DNA of 56,441 nt from Verrucomicrobiota bacterium. GTDB taxonomy: Bacteria; Verrucomicrobiota; Verrucomicrobiia; Limisphaerales; JAEYXS01. How positions within the stretch are numbered: the stretch's first letter is position 1; the number at the start of each line of letters is the position of its first letter. Where the stretch lies: the NCBI GenBank assembly GCA_023431185.1, contig JAEYXS010000107.1:1-56441 (forward strand), in the 5' to 3' direction. Under the pieces are notes generated by a model. The model saw only the letters and a program-made list of their open reading frames with translations, did not search any database and was not told the origin of the DNA. Of this stretch, positions 37,418 to 47,456 are shown piece by piece. The position numbers and the translations under genes were made by a program.

Positions 37418-39964
37418 TCACTTCTGGAAAGAAGGATAGTTCTGACTACCAGCACTTTCGATGTACGCCAGCAAATCCAGGATCTCCTCGCGTGTGAGCA
37501 CATTGATCAGCCCTTCCGGCATCGGCGAAAGTTTTGAGCGCTCCTGCTTTGTGATGTTCGCTTTGAGGATCTCGATTTTACCTGGAACGAGCGGATTGGG
37601 TTGCAGCACCACTTTGCTTGCGTCTTCCGAAAGAATGCGGCCCGTGTGATCTTCGCCATCGCGCGTGAACACAGTCACATTTTGAAACATATCGGGAACA
37701 ACTTTCGAGGGATTCATGATAGCCTCCAGCAAGTCGTAACGAGTGTAGCGGCTGCCCGCGGCGGTGATATCCGGCCCCACTGCCCCACCAACGTTTCCGA
37801 GGCGATGACACTGCACACATTGCGAGGCGAGATAGGCAGCTTTTCCTTTTTCAAACGAACGACCACGTGAAACAGAATCGAGATGCGGCACGAGTTCCTC
37901 GAGCTTCCATTCCTTCACAAAATCTTTCGTAGGAATATTGGCAGGAATGGATGCGGCGACCAGTGGCGCTTCGATCAATGATTTAAGCGCGATCTGTTCT
38001 TCCGCAGTCAGATTCTTCACCGCATCTGCGCGAATGTCCGCGAGGAAACCCAACACTTTGCTGCTGCCGTGATAATTAGCAGCAGCTTGGGGAAACCACG
38101 TGAAGAATTGTTTTCGCAGATCAATGGTCCACCCTTGCTTCACGAAGCGCAGTGCGAACGCGTAATGAATCTGTTCCTCTTGTGATTTCGAAGCGGTGAG
38201 CAGCTTCACCGTCTTCTCCACGACCTCGGGAGCTTCGAGATAGACGAGCAGGCTGCAGAGCTCGCGATTATACGCATCACTCGCCGAGGGATATTGGCGA
38301 TTGAGTTTTTCGATAGCGAGTTTGCGCAAGGTTTCCTCGGGCTTTCCCTGACGGATGAAGCTCACTTCGATAACGCGCAACTTATCGAGCTTCTGCTCTT
38401 CACTGAGTGAATCCAGCGGCCATTTGGTGAGGGCTTTCAGCAAGGCGGGCTGTGTCTCTTTCGTAGTGGTGCGGGCGAGCGCGAGCAAGGCAGCGAGACC
38501 GGCATTCGCATTCGTTTCGCTCAAGGCGCGTTGCTGCCAGAGTTTTGGATCCTGCCATTCGAGTGCGATGCGGGCGGCGTAGCGGATGGTGCGATCGCCG
38601 CTATCGAGGTGCGGCCAGAGAATGTCGATAGATTGGGGATTGGCCTTGCCATGTAGGGCTTCGAGTTGATGACGCAATGCGCGTTGTTTGCTGCCGTCCT
38701 GTTCGGCCATGCCCCACTTGGGCAGGACTTTAGGAACCGTCTCGGTATAGGTCACGCGATAGAGGCCGGATTGTGTGCCGCGTCCGCCGGTGATGAAATA
38801 CATCGCACCATCCTTGCCGAACTCCATGTCGGTGACGTTCAGCGGACGACCCGTGACAAACGGTTCTGCCTTGGCCTTATAGCTCGCGCCACTGGGCGTG
38901 AACTGCACGGCGTAGATCGTGCCGAAGGCCCAATCGCAAAGATAAAGGGCCATGCGGTAGTTGCGTGGGAAGGCGGCATCGTAGCCGAACTTCACACCCG
39001 TGGGCGAGCTGCGTCCGATATCGAGTGTGGAACGCAGGCTGTCGGGATAATAATCAGGCCACTTGCCAGAGCCTTTGCGCCAGCCGTATTCGCCGCCGGA
39101 AACGATATGGTTCACACGTGTCGGTCGATACCACGGCGCGCCGTCATCCCAATCCATGTCGCTATCGAAGGTGAACATCTCGCCATCACGATTGAAGGCG
39201 AGGTCGTAAGCGTTCCGCAAACCACCGGCGATAAGAGACCATTCTTTGCCATCTTTATCCGTACGCACCACATAGCCACCAGACGCTGGGCCGTTTGCCC
39301 AAGTATAATTCGCCGGCCAGAGAAGTTGCGGCAGCAACTGATCTTCATCGTAGTTCTTGTGCGGAGAAGTGAGGCTGAGCGGCGAAGGCGGTTTCACTTC
39401 GTTGCCGTTGATGATGTAGAGGTGATTATCCGGACCGAGCACGATGGCGTGCGGACCATGTTCCCCATTGGCATTGGAGCGGAAGGTGCCTTCGAAGCGT
39501 TTCAGGAATTCGACCTTGTCGTATTTGTCGTCGTTGTTCGTATCCGTGAGGCGATAGAGGCCGGTGCCATCTACGCCTTCACCACTGACGTAGAGGCTGT
39601 TGAAGGCATGGAGCAAGCCCATAGCGCTGCCAACGGGGAGTTCGATGCGCTCCACCAACGCCACATCACCACTGGTGCCAATCGTCATGCGGAGGAGACC
39701 GCCTTCGGCCACCTTCCCTGCCCCATCGCGGCGCAGCACGTCCTGGGGAGAGATGATGAGGCGGCCCTTGTCATCGATCGTCATGCAGATCCACGAACCT
39801 TCGACGGGCAAGGCGGAGCGGACGAGTTCAGCCTTGAAGCCAGCGGGCACGGTAAGATTGGAAGCGGGCGTGGCGGCCTTGCCGGTGGCGACGTTGGCAT
39901 GTGCGGAATGCAATGCACTGCCGAGGAATGCAACCGCCAAGGCAAATGAGCTAAAGCTGTACAT
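37418..39964 (-). CDS. PVC-type membrane-bound dehydrogenase with C-terminal cytochrome c domain
   Basis: 848 residues. The signal peptide is MYSFSSFALAVAFLGSALHS. The N-terminal half is a beta-propeller sorbosone/PQQ-dehydrogenase-like domain (GPHAIVLGPDNHLYIINGNE, GLRNAYDLAFNRDGEMFTFD). A HEAT-like helical segment follows. The C-terminal 130 residues form the Planctomycete/Verrucomicrobia haem domain with CVQCH (CVQCHRLGNVGGAVGPDI). It would oxidise a sugar or alcohol outside the cytoplasm and pass electrons to the haem. The frame is open to 40042, with another ATG at 40000, but ATG 39964 gives the best signal peptide. Confidence 0.82.
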   Translation of the reverse strand: MYSFSSFALAVAFLGSALHSAHANVATGKAATPASNLTVPAGFKAELVRSALPVEGSWICMTIDDKGRLIISPQDVLRRDGAGKVAEGGLLRMTIGTSGDVALVERIELPVGSAMGLLHAFNSLYVSGEGVDGTGLYRLTDTNNDDKYDKVEFLKRFEGTFRSNANGEHGPHAIVLGPDNHLYIINGNEVKPPSPLSLTSPHKNYDEDQLLPQLLWPANYTWANGPASGGYVVRTDKDGKEWSLIAGGLRNAYDLAFNRDGEMFTFDSDMDWDDGAPWYRPTRVNHIVSGGEYGWRKGSGKWPDYYPDSLRSTLDIGRSSPTGVKFGYDAAFPRNYRMALYLCDWAFGTIYAVQFTPSGASYKAKAEPFVTGRPLNVTDMEFGKDGAMYFITGGRGTQSGLYRVTYTETVPKVLPKWGMAEQDGSKQRALRHQLEALHGKANPQSIDILWPHLDSGDRTIRYAARIALEWQDPKLWQQRALSETNANAGLAALLALARTTTKETQPALLKALTKWPLDSLSEEQKLDKLRVIEVSFIRQGKPEETLRKLAIEKLNRQYPSASDAYNRELCSLLVYLEAPEVVEKTVKLLTASKSQEEQIHYAFALRFVKQGWTIDLRKQFFTWFPQAAANYHGSSKVLGFLADIRADAVKNLTAEEQIALKSLIEAPLVAASIPANIPTKDFVKEWKLEELVPHLDSVSRGRSFEKGKAAYLASQCVQCHRLGNVGGAVGPDITAAGSRYTRYDLLEAIMNPSKVVPDMFQNVTVFTRDGEDHTGRILSEDASKVVLQPNPLVPGKIEILKANITKQERSKLSPMPEGLINVLTREEILDLLAYIESAGSQNYPSFQK

Positions 39965-40172
39965 GATGGAAATATCAGGTGATATTCGGGGCTTGGGCAT
40001 GAGTTTCAAGTTTTCAGTGAGCCGTTTGCATCGGCGGGCCAATAAGACTGCTCATGCGCTGGTGCCTGTCCCGCTAAGATCAAAGCCTCCGCATGTCGCA
40101 AGCGGCGCAGGTTAGGACCATTTCCGGCATTGCTTTTGCTGGCGGGTAACCGTTAGCTAGCACTTTATTCGT

Positions 40173-40682
40173 ATGCCCACAGTAGCCGAACAGTTACGCA
40201 GCGCTCGGGAAGCCAGCGGCCTCTCCATCACGGAGGTGGCCGACATCACGAAGCTCAAGGGCGATCATGTGCGGGCCTTGGAAGAGGGCAACTACGATTA
40301 TTTCGCCGCGCCGGTGTATATCCGCGGCTTCGTGCGCACGCTGGGCAAGCTGTTGAAGATCGACGAGACCACCTTGATGGGACAGCTTAACATGGAACTG
40401 GCAGGCACGGAAAATTTCAAGGCACCACCGAAACTGACCGGCCAGGCGGATGGTCCCCTGGACAAGGCACTCTTTTTCCTCTCCCGGCTGCCATGGAAGA
40501 TCATCCTGCCGATCCTGATCATCGCAGTGCTGGCTGGCGCGGGCATCTGGGCCATCCGCCGGAATGCGGAGAAGAAGCAACAGGATCCGCTGCAAGATCT
40601 GGGGCCGGGATTGTACCAAGGCCCGAAGAAGTCGCCGGGACAGACGCTACCATTGCCGGGTGCGCCGGGGCAGAAGAAGTGA
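40173..40682 (+). CDS. RodZ-like helix-turn-helix membrane protein
   Basis: 169 residues. The N-terminal HTH_25 domain (VAEQLRSAREASGLSITEVADITKLKGDHVRALEEGNYDYF, AAPVYIRGFVRTLGKLL) is followed by a transmembrane helix near residues 108-130. The periplasmic tail is short, lacking the usual RodZ beta domain. RodZ links MreB to the cell-wall machinery. It lies 150 bp before rimO. Confidence 0.82.
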   Translation: MPTVAEQLRSAREASGLSITEVADITKLKGDHVRALEEGNYDYFAAPVYIRGFVRTLGKLLKIDETTLMGQLNMELAGTENFKAPPKLTGQADGPLDKALFFLSRLPWKIILPILIIAVLAGAGIWAIRRNAEKKQQDPLQDLGPGLYQGPKKSPGQTLPLPGAPGQKK

Positions 40683-40832
40683 GTCTGTCAAATCAGCTCC
40701 CTGCTTTATCAGGGGCTTCGGTGCTTCTCTTAGCGGTCTGAGTCTTTCACATTGCTGCGCCCGAGACGGGCGCGCTCCATGGCTTTTTCCGCTGTTTACT
40801 TCGTCATTTAAGCTGTTACTGTTCGCAGCCCT

Positions 40833-42524
40833 GTGAAAAACGCGGAAACGAAACAGCAGCAGCCGATCCGGGTGGGCCTCATCTCGCTCGGTTGCGCGAA
40901 GAACCTAGTGGATGCCGAGATCATGCTCGGCACCCTGATGAAAGATGGCGTGGAGATCACCAATCAGGCCGAGTCGGCTGATGTGGTGGTGGTGAACACA
41001 TGCTCCTTCATCGATGCCGCGCAAGAGGAGAGTGTCGACACCATCCTCGAATCCGTGGAAGTCCGTGAAGCGAACAATCGCGGACAGGCGCTCATCGTTT
41101 CCGGCTGCCTTTCCCAGCGTTTCCGTGATGATCTTCCCAAGCTGTTCCCGGAAGTGGACGCCTTCATGGGCATCGACCAAGTGGCGCAGGTGACGGATAT
41201 CGTGAGAACGGCGTTGCAACGTCGCGAAGAAAAAGTCGCCTCGGGCGCATCGCTCAAACGTGCTTCCAAGAAGAAGGTGGCTAACAAGCTGGCGGAACTG
41301 GATGCGCAGAAACCGCATGATCATCACGCGGATGAAGCGGCTCTGCGCGGCACGGACAAGTTCGGCAAATCGAAGCAAGTCATCGGGGCAATCCCTGCTC
41401 CTGCGCCCTCCGGACCACTGATGGATGTCACGGCCCGACCGGTTTACATCCCTGACTTTGGCACGCCCCGCTTCCGGCTGACACCGAATCACTTCGCGTA
41501 TGTGAAGATCGCCGAGGGCTGCAATCATCCGTGCAGCTTCTGCATCATCCCGCGCATGCGCGGTTCGCATCGCAGCCGCACGCAGGCGGACATCGTGGCC
41601 GAGGCGAAGGCGCTGATCAAAGATGGCGTCAAGGAACTGAACCTCATCTCGCAGGATTCCACTTACTACGGCCTGGACCTGCGGGCGAACCATAGTCGCG
41701 CAATCTCTTCTCCGGAGAAGTTCAATGCAGCGGCGAAGTCTCTGCCCGCTGATGCGACGACGCTTTGTTCGCTCTTGCGCGAGTTGAATGCGCTGAAGGG
41801 TGATTTCTGGATCCGCCTGCTCTACACGCATCCGGCGCACTGGACGGATGAACTCATCCAAACGATCGCGGAATGCAAGAAAGTGGTGCGCTACGTGGAC
41901 ATGCCCTTGCAGCACATCCAGCAGAACATGCTGGAGCGCATGCGGCGCGAGACGTCGGAGCAATACATCGTCGATCTCATCGCGAAAATCCGCGCGGGCA
42001 TCCCGGGCATCGCCATCCGCACGACGTTCATCGTGGCGTTCCCGGGTGAGACGGAAGCATATTTCGAGCGTTTGCTGGAGTTCATCCACGAGACGAAGTT
42101 CGAGCGCATGGGGGTGTTCACCTACTCGCAGGAAGAAGGAACCATCGCCGGTAAGATGGCGGGACAGATCACCGAGAAGGTGAAGCAGAAGCGGCGCGAA
42201 CGCGCGATGGCCGCGCAGCTCGAAGTGGCGCGGCAGGTGTCCGAGAGCTTTGTGGGCAAAACGATCAAAGTACTCGTGGAGGGTGAAGCGAGCGCGAAAG
42301 AACTGCAGAACGCGAAGGTCAGCTCCTGGGAGCACGGCCTGATCCGCAGTGATGACGAGCATGGCGCGCTCCCGAAGGGCAAATATCTCATCGCCCGCGG
42401 CGAGGCGGACGCACCGGACATCGATGGGCGCGTGTATGTGCGCGGGAAGCTGCCGATCGGCCAGTTCGCGAAGGTGAAGATCATCGGGCATACGGATTAT
42501 GACCTGATCGCGGAGCCCGCCTGA
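40833..42524 (+). CDS. rimO: Ribosomal protein S12 methylthiotransferase RimO
   Basis: 563 residues from a GTG start. The N-terminal UPF0004 domain has LISLGCAKNLVDAE with its cluster cysteines. The radical-SAM CxxxCxxC is EGCNHPCSFCIIPRMRGSHRSR, and a TRAM domain ends the protein. It methylthiolates an aspartate of ribosomal protein S12. About 100 residues, including a Lys/Ala/His-rich stretch, are inserted between the N-terminal and radical-SAM domains (around 125-215), making it longer than the usual 430-450 residues. Confidence 0.92.
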   Translation: MKNAETKQQQPIRVGLISLGCAKNLVDAEIMLGTLMKDGVEITNQAESADVVVVNTCSFIDAAQEESVDTILESVEVREANNRGQALIVSGCLSQRFRDDLPKLFPEVDAFMGIDQVAQVTDIVRTALQRREEKVASGASLKRASKKKVANKLAELDAQKPHDHHADEAALRGTDKFGKSKQVIGAIPAPAPSGPLMDVTARPVYIPDFGTPRFRLTPNHFAYVKIAEGCNHPCSFCIIPRMRGSHRSRTQADIVAEAKALIKDGVKELNLISQDSTYYGLDLRANHSRAISSPEKFNAAAKSLPADATTLCSLLRELNALKGDFWIRLLYTHPAHWTDELIQTIAECKKVVRYVDMPLQHIQQNMLERMRRETSEQYIVDLIAKIRAGIPGIAIRTTFIVAFPGETEAYFERLLEFIHETKFERMGVFTYSQEEGTIAGKMAGQITEKVKQKRRERAMAAQLEVARQVSESFVGKTIKVLVEGEASAKELQNAKVSSWEHGLIRSDDEHGALPKGKYLIARGEADAPDIDGRVYVRGKLPIGQFAKVKIIGHTDYDLIAEPA

Positions 42525-42602
42525 GCCAGGCAAACCTTGGTGAAACATTCCGGTTCCTTGGTTGAACCGGGTTTCCATTGTTGTTAGCCTTAAAACCGCT
42601 GA

Positions 42603-43193
42603 ATGAATCTGCCGAATAAACTCACGCTTTCCCGGATGGTGCTTACGCTCGCCTTCCTGGTCGTGGTTTTTTCCCACATGGCTTGGTATGAGACAATCGC
42701 GCTCATCATCTTCAGCATCGCCAGCCTGACGGATTATTTCGATGGCAAGATCGCCCGCGAGCGCAAGCTCATCACCAGTTTCGGCATCCTCATGGACCCG
42801 CTGGCGGACAAGGTGCTCATCTGCTCTGCCTTCATCTCCTTCGTGGAGCTCAAGTGGATGCCCGCGTGGATGGTGGTGGTGGTGGTGGCGCGAGAACTGA
42901 CCATCACAGGGCTGCGGTTGCTGGCGGCGTCCAAGAACGTCGTGATGGCGGCGGAACGCTACGGCAAGCACAAGACCATCTCGCAGATCGTGGCCGTCAT
43001 CGCGATCCTGCTGGTGCATGCGCACGAGCAATGGGGCGTAGTCGGACAGCTCTTCAGCTTCAATCTGCTGGGCTTCGGTCCGTGGATCGGGTGGTTCAGC
43101 GAACTGGCCAAGTGGGTGGCGGTCATCCTCACGTTCTATTCCGGCAGCGTGTATCTGTGGCGGAATCGCGAGCTGTTCCTAAAGGACATGTAA
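42603..43193 (+). CDS. pgsA: CDP-diacylglycerol-glycerol-3-phosphate 3-phosphatidyltransferase
   Basis: 196 residues with several membrane helices and the CDP-alcohol phosphotransferase signature DYFDGKIAR...FGILMDPLADK (all four Asp present). It makes phosphatidylglycerol phosphate, the substrate of the phosphatase encoded 13 bp downstream. Confidence 0.92.
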   Translation: MNLPNKLTLSRMVLTLAFLVVVFSHMAWYETIALIIFSIASLTDYFDGKIARERKLITSFGILMDPLADKVLICSAFISFVELKWMPAWMVVVVVARELTITGLRLLAASKNVVMAAERYGKHKTISQIVAVIAILLVHAHEQWGVVGQLFSFNLLGFGPWIGWFSELAKWVAVILTFYSGSVYLWRNRELFLKDM

Positions 43194-43206
43194 GGAGGAG
43201 AAACTG

Positions 43207-43860
43207 ATGCCCTTCCATCTTGCATTTGGACTTGGATGGATAGAGGTCGCGGGAATTGCTGTAATTGTTCTGATCTGCTTCTTCGCCCACCAAATCAGCA
43301 ACGCTCGTAAAGAGTCCGCCACTGGTTCTCTCAGCAAGGGATTGTTTGACAATTTCATCGTCTGGCTCGCGCGTGGATTCAACACCGGATTGCTGCCCAA
43401 GGGTCCGGGCACCTGGGGCTCCCTTGTTGGCATCGTTTGGACCATGGTCCTGGTCGCTTTGGGTAGCATCGATTGGTATGTCACCTACAGCGTGTTGGGC
43501 ATACTTGCCGCCGTGTGGATTTGTGATCGTGCCGAGAAAATCCTGAAGCAACACGATCCTTCCTCCGTGGTGCTGGATGAGATCATCGCCTTGCCGATCT
43601 GTTTTCTGCCTTGGGTCATCTTTCTGTGGAAGCCCGAGAAAATCATGCCTCCCGTCAGCCATTTCTTTTCGGACAGCAACTGGCTCGGTGTCCTCGCCAT
43701 CTTCGGCCTCTTCCGCCTTTTCGACATCCGGAAGCCCGGCCCCATCGGCAAGATCCAGAAGCTGCCCGGCGGTTGGGGAGTCACTGCAGATGACGTCCTT
43801 GCCGGGGTGGCAACCGCACTGGTCGTGACAGTGTATCTGGCCCTGCGGCATAATGCTTAA
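43207..43860 (+). CDS. pgpA: Phosphatidylglycerophosphatase A
   Basis: 217 residues. GFNTGLLPKGPGTWGSLVG and VVLDEIIALPICF are PgpA hallmarks. GGAGGAG precedes the start. It dephosphorylates the pgsA product, and the pair forms an operon. The N-terminal 45 residues add one transmembrane helix (GIAVIVLICFFAHQI) before the PgpA domain. Confidence 0.9.
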   Translation: MPFHLAFGLGWIEVAGIAVIVLICFFAHQISNARKESATGSLSKGLFDNFIVWLARGFNTGLLPKGPGTWGSLVGIVWTMVLVALGSIDWYVTYSVLGILAAVWICDRAEKILKQHDPSSVVLDEIIALPICFLPWVIFLWKPEKIMPPVSHFFSDSNWLGVLAIFGLFRLFDIRKPGPIGKIQKLPGGWGVTADDVLAGVATALVVTVYLALRHNA

Positions 43861-43901
43861 ATTTCGCTCGCTGCCGGACTGTTTTTTGCTAAAATCTAAG
43901 C

Positions 43902-44267
43902 GTGGCGGATGAGCACATCATCTCTAAACGCGACGGACTGATCTACGAAGTCCTGATTCCCGCCGTCTGGAATTCCGGGATCGCGCCGGTGGCCTTGCTC
44001 CTCATCTCCCTGTTTCCTTTCGCTTTCCACCGCGCCTGGTGGGAACTCATTTTCCCCATCATGGCCGTGGTTTACATCTACAAATGGAACAAGCGCATCC
44101 GCACCAAATTGTTCCTCTACAATTTCGACCTCAGCAACCGCCTCACCCAGGACAACCGCCACGAACTCGACACCTGGGGTGAGAAAAGTTTCTACCTCTT
44201 CCTCGGCAGCCTGGGTGCCCTGATCATCGTCACCACCCTGCTGCTGTTGCTCTTCACTGCGCTATAA
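43902..44267 (+). CDS. Hypothetical two-helix membrane protein
   Basis: 121 residues from a GTG start. It has membrane segments near residues 25-60 and 98-119, with a short basic loop between them (YKWNKRIRTKLFLYNFDL). No family is recognised. It probably belongs to the phospholipid operon. Its stop overlaps that of the convergent SGNH gene. Confidence 0.65.
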   Translation: MADEHIISKRDGLIYEVLIPAVWNSGIAPVALLLISLFPFAFHRAWWELIFPIMAVVYIYKWNKRIRTKLFLYNFDLSNRLTQDNRHELDTWGEKSFYLFLGSLGALIIVTTLLLLLFTAL

Positions 44268-45383
44268 CCCCAGCGCCTTCCGGACCGCCGGCTCGATCAC
44301 TTCCGCCTGACGCCAAAATCCCAGGTCCGACGGATGCGACCCATCCGCTGTCGCCTCGTAATCGCTCCCCAGCAACTGTTCCCCCTCCACATAGCTCAAG
44401 CCCGTCATCCCTTCCTTGATCAATTTCTCGTAAGCTTTCTTAAACTCCACGCGGCTCCCGTCATTGCGGTCGCGCCGGCTTTGCAGGAACGGCGCATCCC
44501 CGTAGGTACGGTCTTCCACACACACGATGGGCACCTTCGGCTTCGCCTCGCGCAACTTGCGCAAGAAATTCTCCGCCCGTTCCTTCACCAGCGTCGGGAT
44601 CATGTTCGGCAACGCATCGATCACATACACCGCCGGGTCCAGCTCCGTAAGCAAGCTGGCGATCTCCGGCTCCATCAGCGCATTGCCCGAAAAGCCCAGG
44701 TTGATGAACGGCTTGTTCAACCGCCGCGCGATGATCGCCGGATGCGTCATGCCCGGTCGCGATGCGCTCGCTCCATGAACGATGGATGTGCCGTAAAATA
44801 CGATCGGCTTCTCCGCACGCGGCGGTTGCGCCACGAACCAGTTCCCTGCATTCACCCCGAATTCCAGCGATTCCACGCCGTTGTACAGCGGCAGATACGC
44901 CATGTAGCCGCGGTAACCGGGCTTCAATCCCGTCACCAGCACCACGTCCATCTCCTGCTTGTCCGGCCGCGTGCACGCCACCCAGCTCCAGCGGCCATCG
45001 GGCAGTTGCCCATACAGATCCACGCCGCTCACACCCATCGCGGACATGTTCGGGATGGCCAGCTTCGGATTGGAGAGCTTGTAACGCACCTTGATCGTCG
45101 GGCTGTCCGTGGCGAAGCGCACCACCATGCCGGAAGAATTGCGGCTCAGGTTCCACACCACATCGCGCACTACACCTTTCGCCTTCGCGGGCAAACGGTC
45201 GTAATACTTCTCCGTATCCTTCCACCCCTTGCCCTCGATGCCCCAGTCCTGCACGTTGAACCAGTGCGTGTCCTTCTCCACCTTCGGCGTGAGATGCACC
45301 GCCTGCGCCAGCGCCTCGCCCCCGAGCCACCGCGCCGTCGCCAGTGACACCACTCCTCCGACTATGAATTCTCTCCGGTTCAT
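44262..45383 (-). CDS. Exported SGNH/GDSL hydrolase
   Basis: 373 residues with a signal sequence (MNRREFIVGGVVSLATARWL, an incomplete Tat-like motif). The catalytic block I is KPIVFYGTSIVHGASASRPG, with Ser in GTSI. Block III is FSGNALMEPE, and block V is DGSHPSDLGF with Asp-x-x-His. Likely a carbohydrate esterase. It is downstream of the Gfo/Idh oxidoreductase with a 6-bp gap, so they form an operon. Confidence 0.87.
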   Translation of the reverse strand: MNRREFIVGGVVSLATARWLGGEALAQAVHLTPKVEKDTHWFNVQDWGIEGKGWKDTEKYYDRLPAKAKGVVRDVVWNLSRNSSGMVVRFATDSPTIKVRYKLSNPKLAIPNMSAMGVSGVDLYGQLPDGRWSWVACTRPDKQEMDVVLVTGLKPGYRGYMAYLPLYNGVESLEFGVNAGNWFVAQPPRAEKPIVFYGTSIVHGASASRPGMTHPAIIARRLNKPFINLGFSGNALMEPEIASLLTELDPAVYVIDALPNMIPTLVKERAENFLRKLREAKPKVPIVCVEDRTYGDAPFLQSRRDRNDGSRVEFKKAYEKLIKEGMTGLSYVEGEQLLGSDYEATADGSHPSDLGFWRQAEVIEPAVRKALGL

Positions 45384-45389
45384 GTTCGC

Positions 45390-46779
45390 TTATCCCTTCG
45401 CCAGCTCCCGCGTCAACCCCTCCATCTCCCAGCCCGCGCGATACGAGTGATGCACGCGTTGCGTCGCCTCTTTGGAATTCTTGAACTCCAGCTTCTTCGA
45501 GTCCCACTCCAGCTTTTGCCCCGGGAAATAGATCGCCACCGTCCCCAGCAACACCGTTTCCGTGAGCGGACCCGAGTAATCGAAATCACCCGTCGCCTTG
45601 CCCTCGCCTTTGCACGCGTTGGCCCATTGCTGATAATGATTGTCGCCCGGCACTTCTTCCAGTTTCACCTCCGCAAAACGATCGGCCGGCAGCAACTGCG
45701 GCTTGCCGCCATGCGGACACAGGAGCGAACCATACTCGCCGATCAACAGACAGCCATTGTCCGTCAGCTTCTGCCCCTCGGGCAGTTTCATGAGATCCAG
45801 TGACGGTTTCTTGCCGCCGTCATACCACGTCATCGTGATGTCACCCTTCGTGTACTTCGATTTCTTGAATTTGTAGTGGATGATCTCCGAGCTTGGGAAC
45901 GTCTCGCCATTGCACACCTCGCCCTCATACCACACGAACTCCGGCGCCTCCAGGTCCAGGCTCCAGAACACCGGATCGATGATATGGCAGCCCATGTCGC
46001 CCAGCGCACCGACACCGAAATCCACAAACCCGCGCCAGTTGAACGGATGATACGGCCCGCGACCCGTGCGCCGCTTCTTCCCGTCCTTGTCCGCCGTCTC
46101 CTTCGCATCCACAAACGGCCGTTCCTTCGCCACGCCCAGCCACAAGTCCCACTTCAAATAATCCGGCACCGGATCGGAACCTTGCGGACGCGGAATCCCC
46201 TGCGGCCAGATCGGCCGGTTGGACCACGCATGCGCCTCCTTCACTTTGCCGATGGCCCCGATGCGCACCGCCTCCACCAGCGAGCGATACCCCGTCCCGC
46301 TGTGGTTCTGGTTGCCCATCTGCGTCACCACCTTGTACTTCCGCGCCGCCTTCGTCAGCACGCGCGATTCAAAGATCGTATGCGAGAGCGGCTTCTGCAC
46401 ATACACATGCTTGCCCAGTTGCATCGCCGCCAGCGCGATCGGCGCGTGCATGTGATCCGGCGTGGACACCGTCACGCCATCGACATCTTTTTGCTCCAGC
46501 AATTTCCGCCAGTCATGATACTTCTTCGCGCCCGGATACTTCTGCCCCGCGCCTTGCAACGTGCGATCATCCACATCACAGATCGCCACCACGTTATTGT
46601 TCACCGCCGTCTCCGCGATGTCCCCCGCGCCCTTGCCGCCCACACCCACACCCGCGAGATTCAACTTGCTGCCCGGCGAAGCCGCGCGCGTGATGGCCGG
46701 AAAACCGATCGTGGCCACGGCCGAAGTAGCGGCCAATCCTTTGAGGAAACGACGACGAGATGTCTGCAGAGTCTTCATA
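45390..46779 (-). CDS. Tat-exported Gfo/Idh/MocA oxidoreductase
   Basis: About 462 residues from ATG 46779. The twin-arginine signal is SRRRFLKGLAATSAVA. The Rossmann domain (LNLAGVGVGGKGAGDIAETA, VAICDVDD) and EKP-like motif (GKHVYVQKPLSHT) identify a Gfo/Idh/MocA enzyme; QKP replaces the usual EKP. It would oxidise or reduce a sugar in the periplasm. The frame extends to 46925, but the upstream part lacks a signal logic. Confidence 0.87.
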
Positions 46780-47456
46780 AGCGTGCAAAAGGGGACGTTT
46801 CCCCCAGCATGGGGATTCAGTGAAAAATTCCCAAGCGAAAACTCTCGGTGAAACCTGCTTCTGCTGTCTTTGCTCGCCGCCATCTTCCCTCCTATGTTTA
46901 GCCGCAGACCCTGCGCTATTGCCAATACAGATAACGCGCCTAGTCAACGAAGTCAACATGAAAAATAAATATTTATGCAGCAATATTACTCAATAATGTA
47001 ATTAAAGCGCAATTTACTCCACATCAAACACTTACCAAGCAACGAGAACTGCCCCCTCACTTCGAGCAGACCCGCCGCCACTCGCCGGGACACTCTTTCT
47101 GTGGAGCGCGGATTGTCTCAATCCGCAGCAACTCCCCTTAGCAAAGCCAGGCCAGCTTCCCCAAAAGCCTCCCAAAAGAAACCTCCCTGCGCCAAAAACC
47201 CCTCCTTCTTTCTCGTCCTTTCGCCTGTTTAGCGGGCCAAGAATCCCCACCCCTATCCGAACGGGATTTCGTCCTCGTCACGCAAAGTGACTCTTTTCCG
47301 AAAGGGCCAAAGGCCCGCAATGTTACAGCCTAGGGTGCCGCCCGCCCCAGGCGGGCAAGCCCTAGGTATATCACCCTCAGAAACCACAAGCCCTGAAAGG
47401 GCGGGACATCCTCACCATCCCAAACTCTGCGTTCATCCCTCATCCAGACAGCACTT
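46780..47456. other. Intergenic region with a repeat, no gene seen
   Basis: An AT-rich stretch at 46960-47010 could hold the promoter of the Gfo/Idh operon. The rest is pyrimidine-rich spacer and the repeat at 47326-47410. Confidence 0.4.
47326..47410. repeat. CCTAGGG...CCCTAGG palindromic repeat
   Basis: CCTAGGG and CCCTAGG arms with an inner GCCCGCC/GGCGGGC stem are followed by CCCTGAAAGGGCGGGAC. The form resembles a dispersed repeat family of this phylum. Confidence 0.55.

Noticed and set aside
37418..40042. Start of the cytochrome gene at 40042
   Set aside because: The extra N-terminal residues are basic and lack a signal peptide; starting at 39964 gives a standard one.
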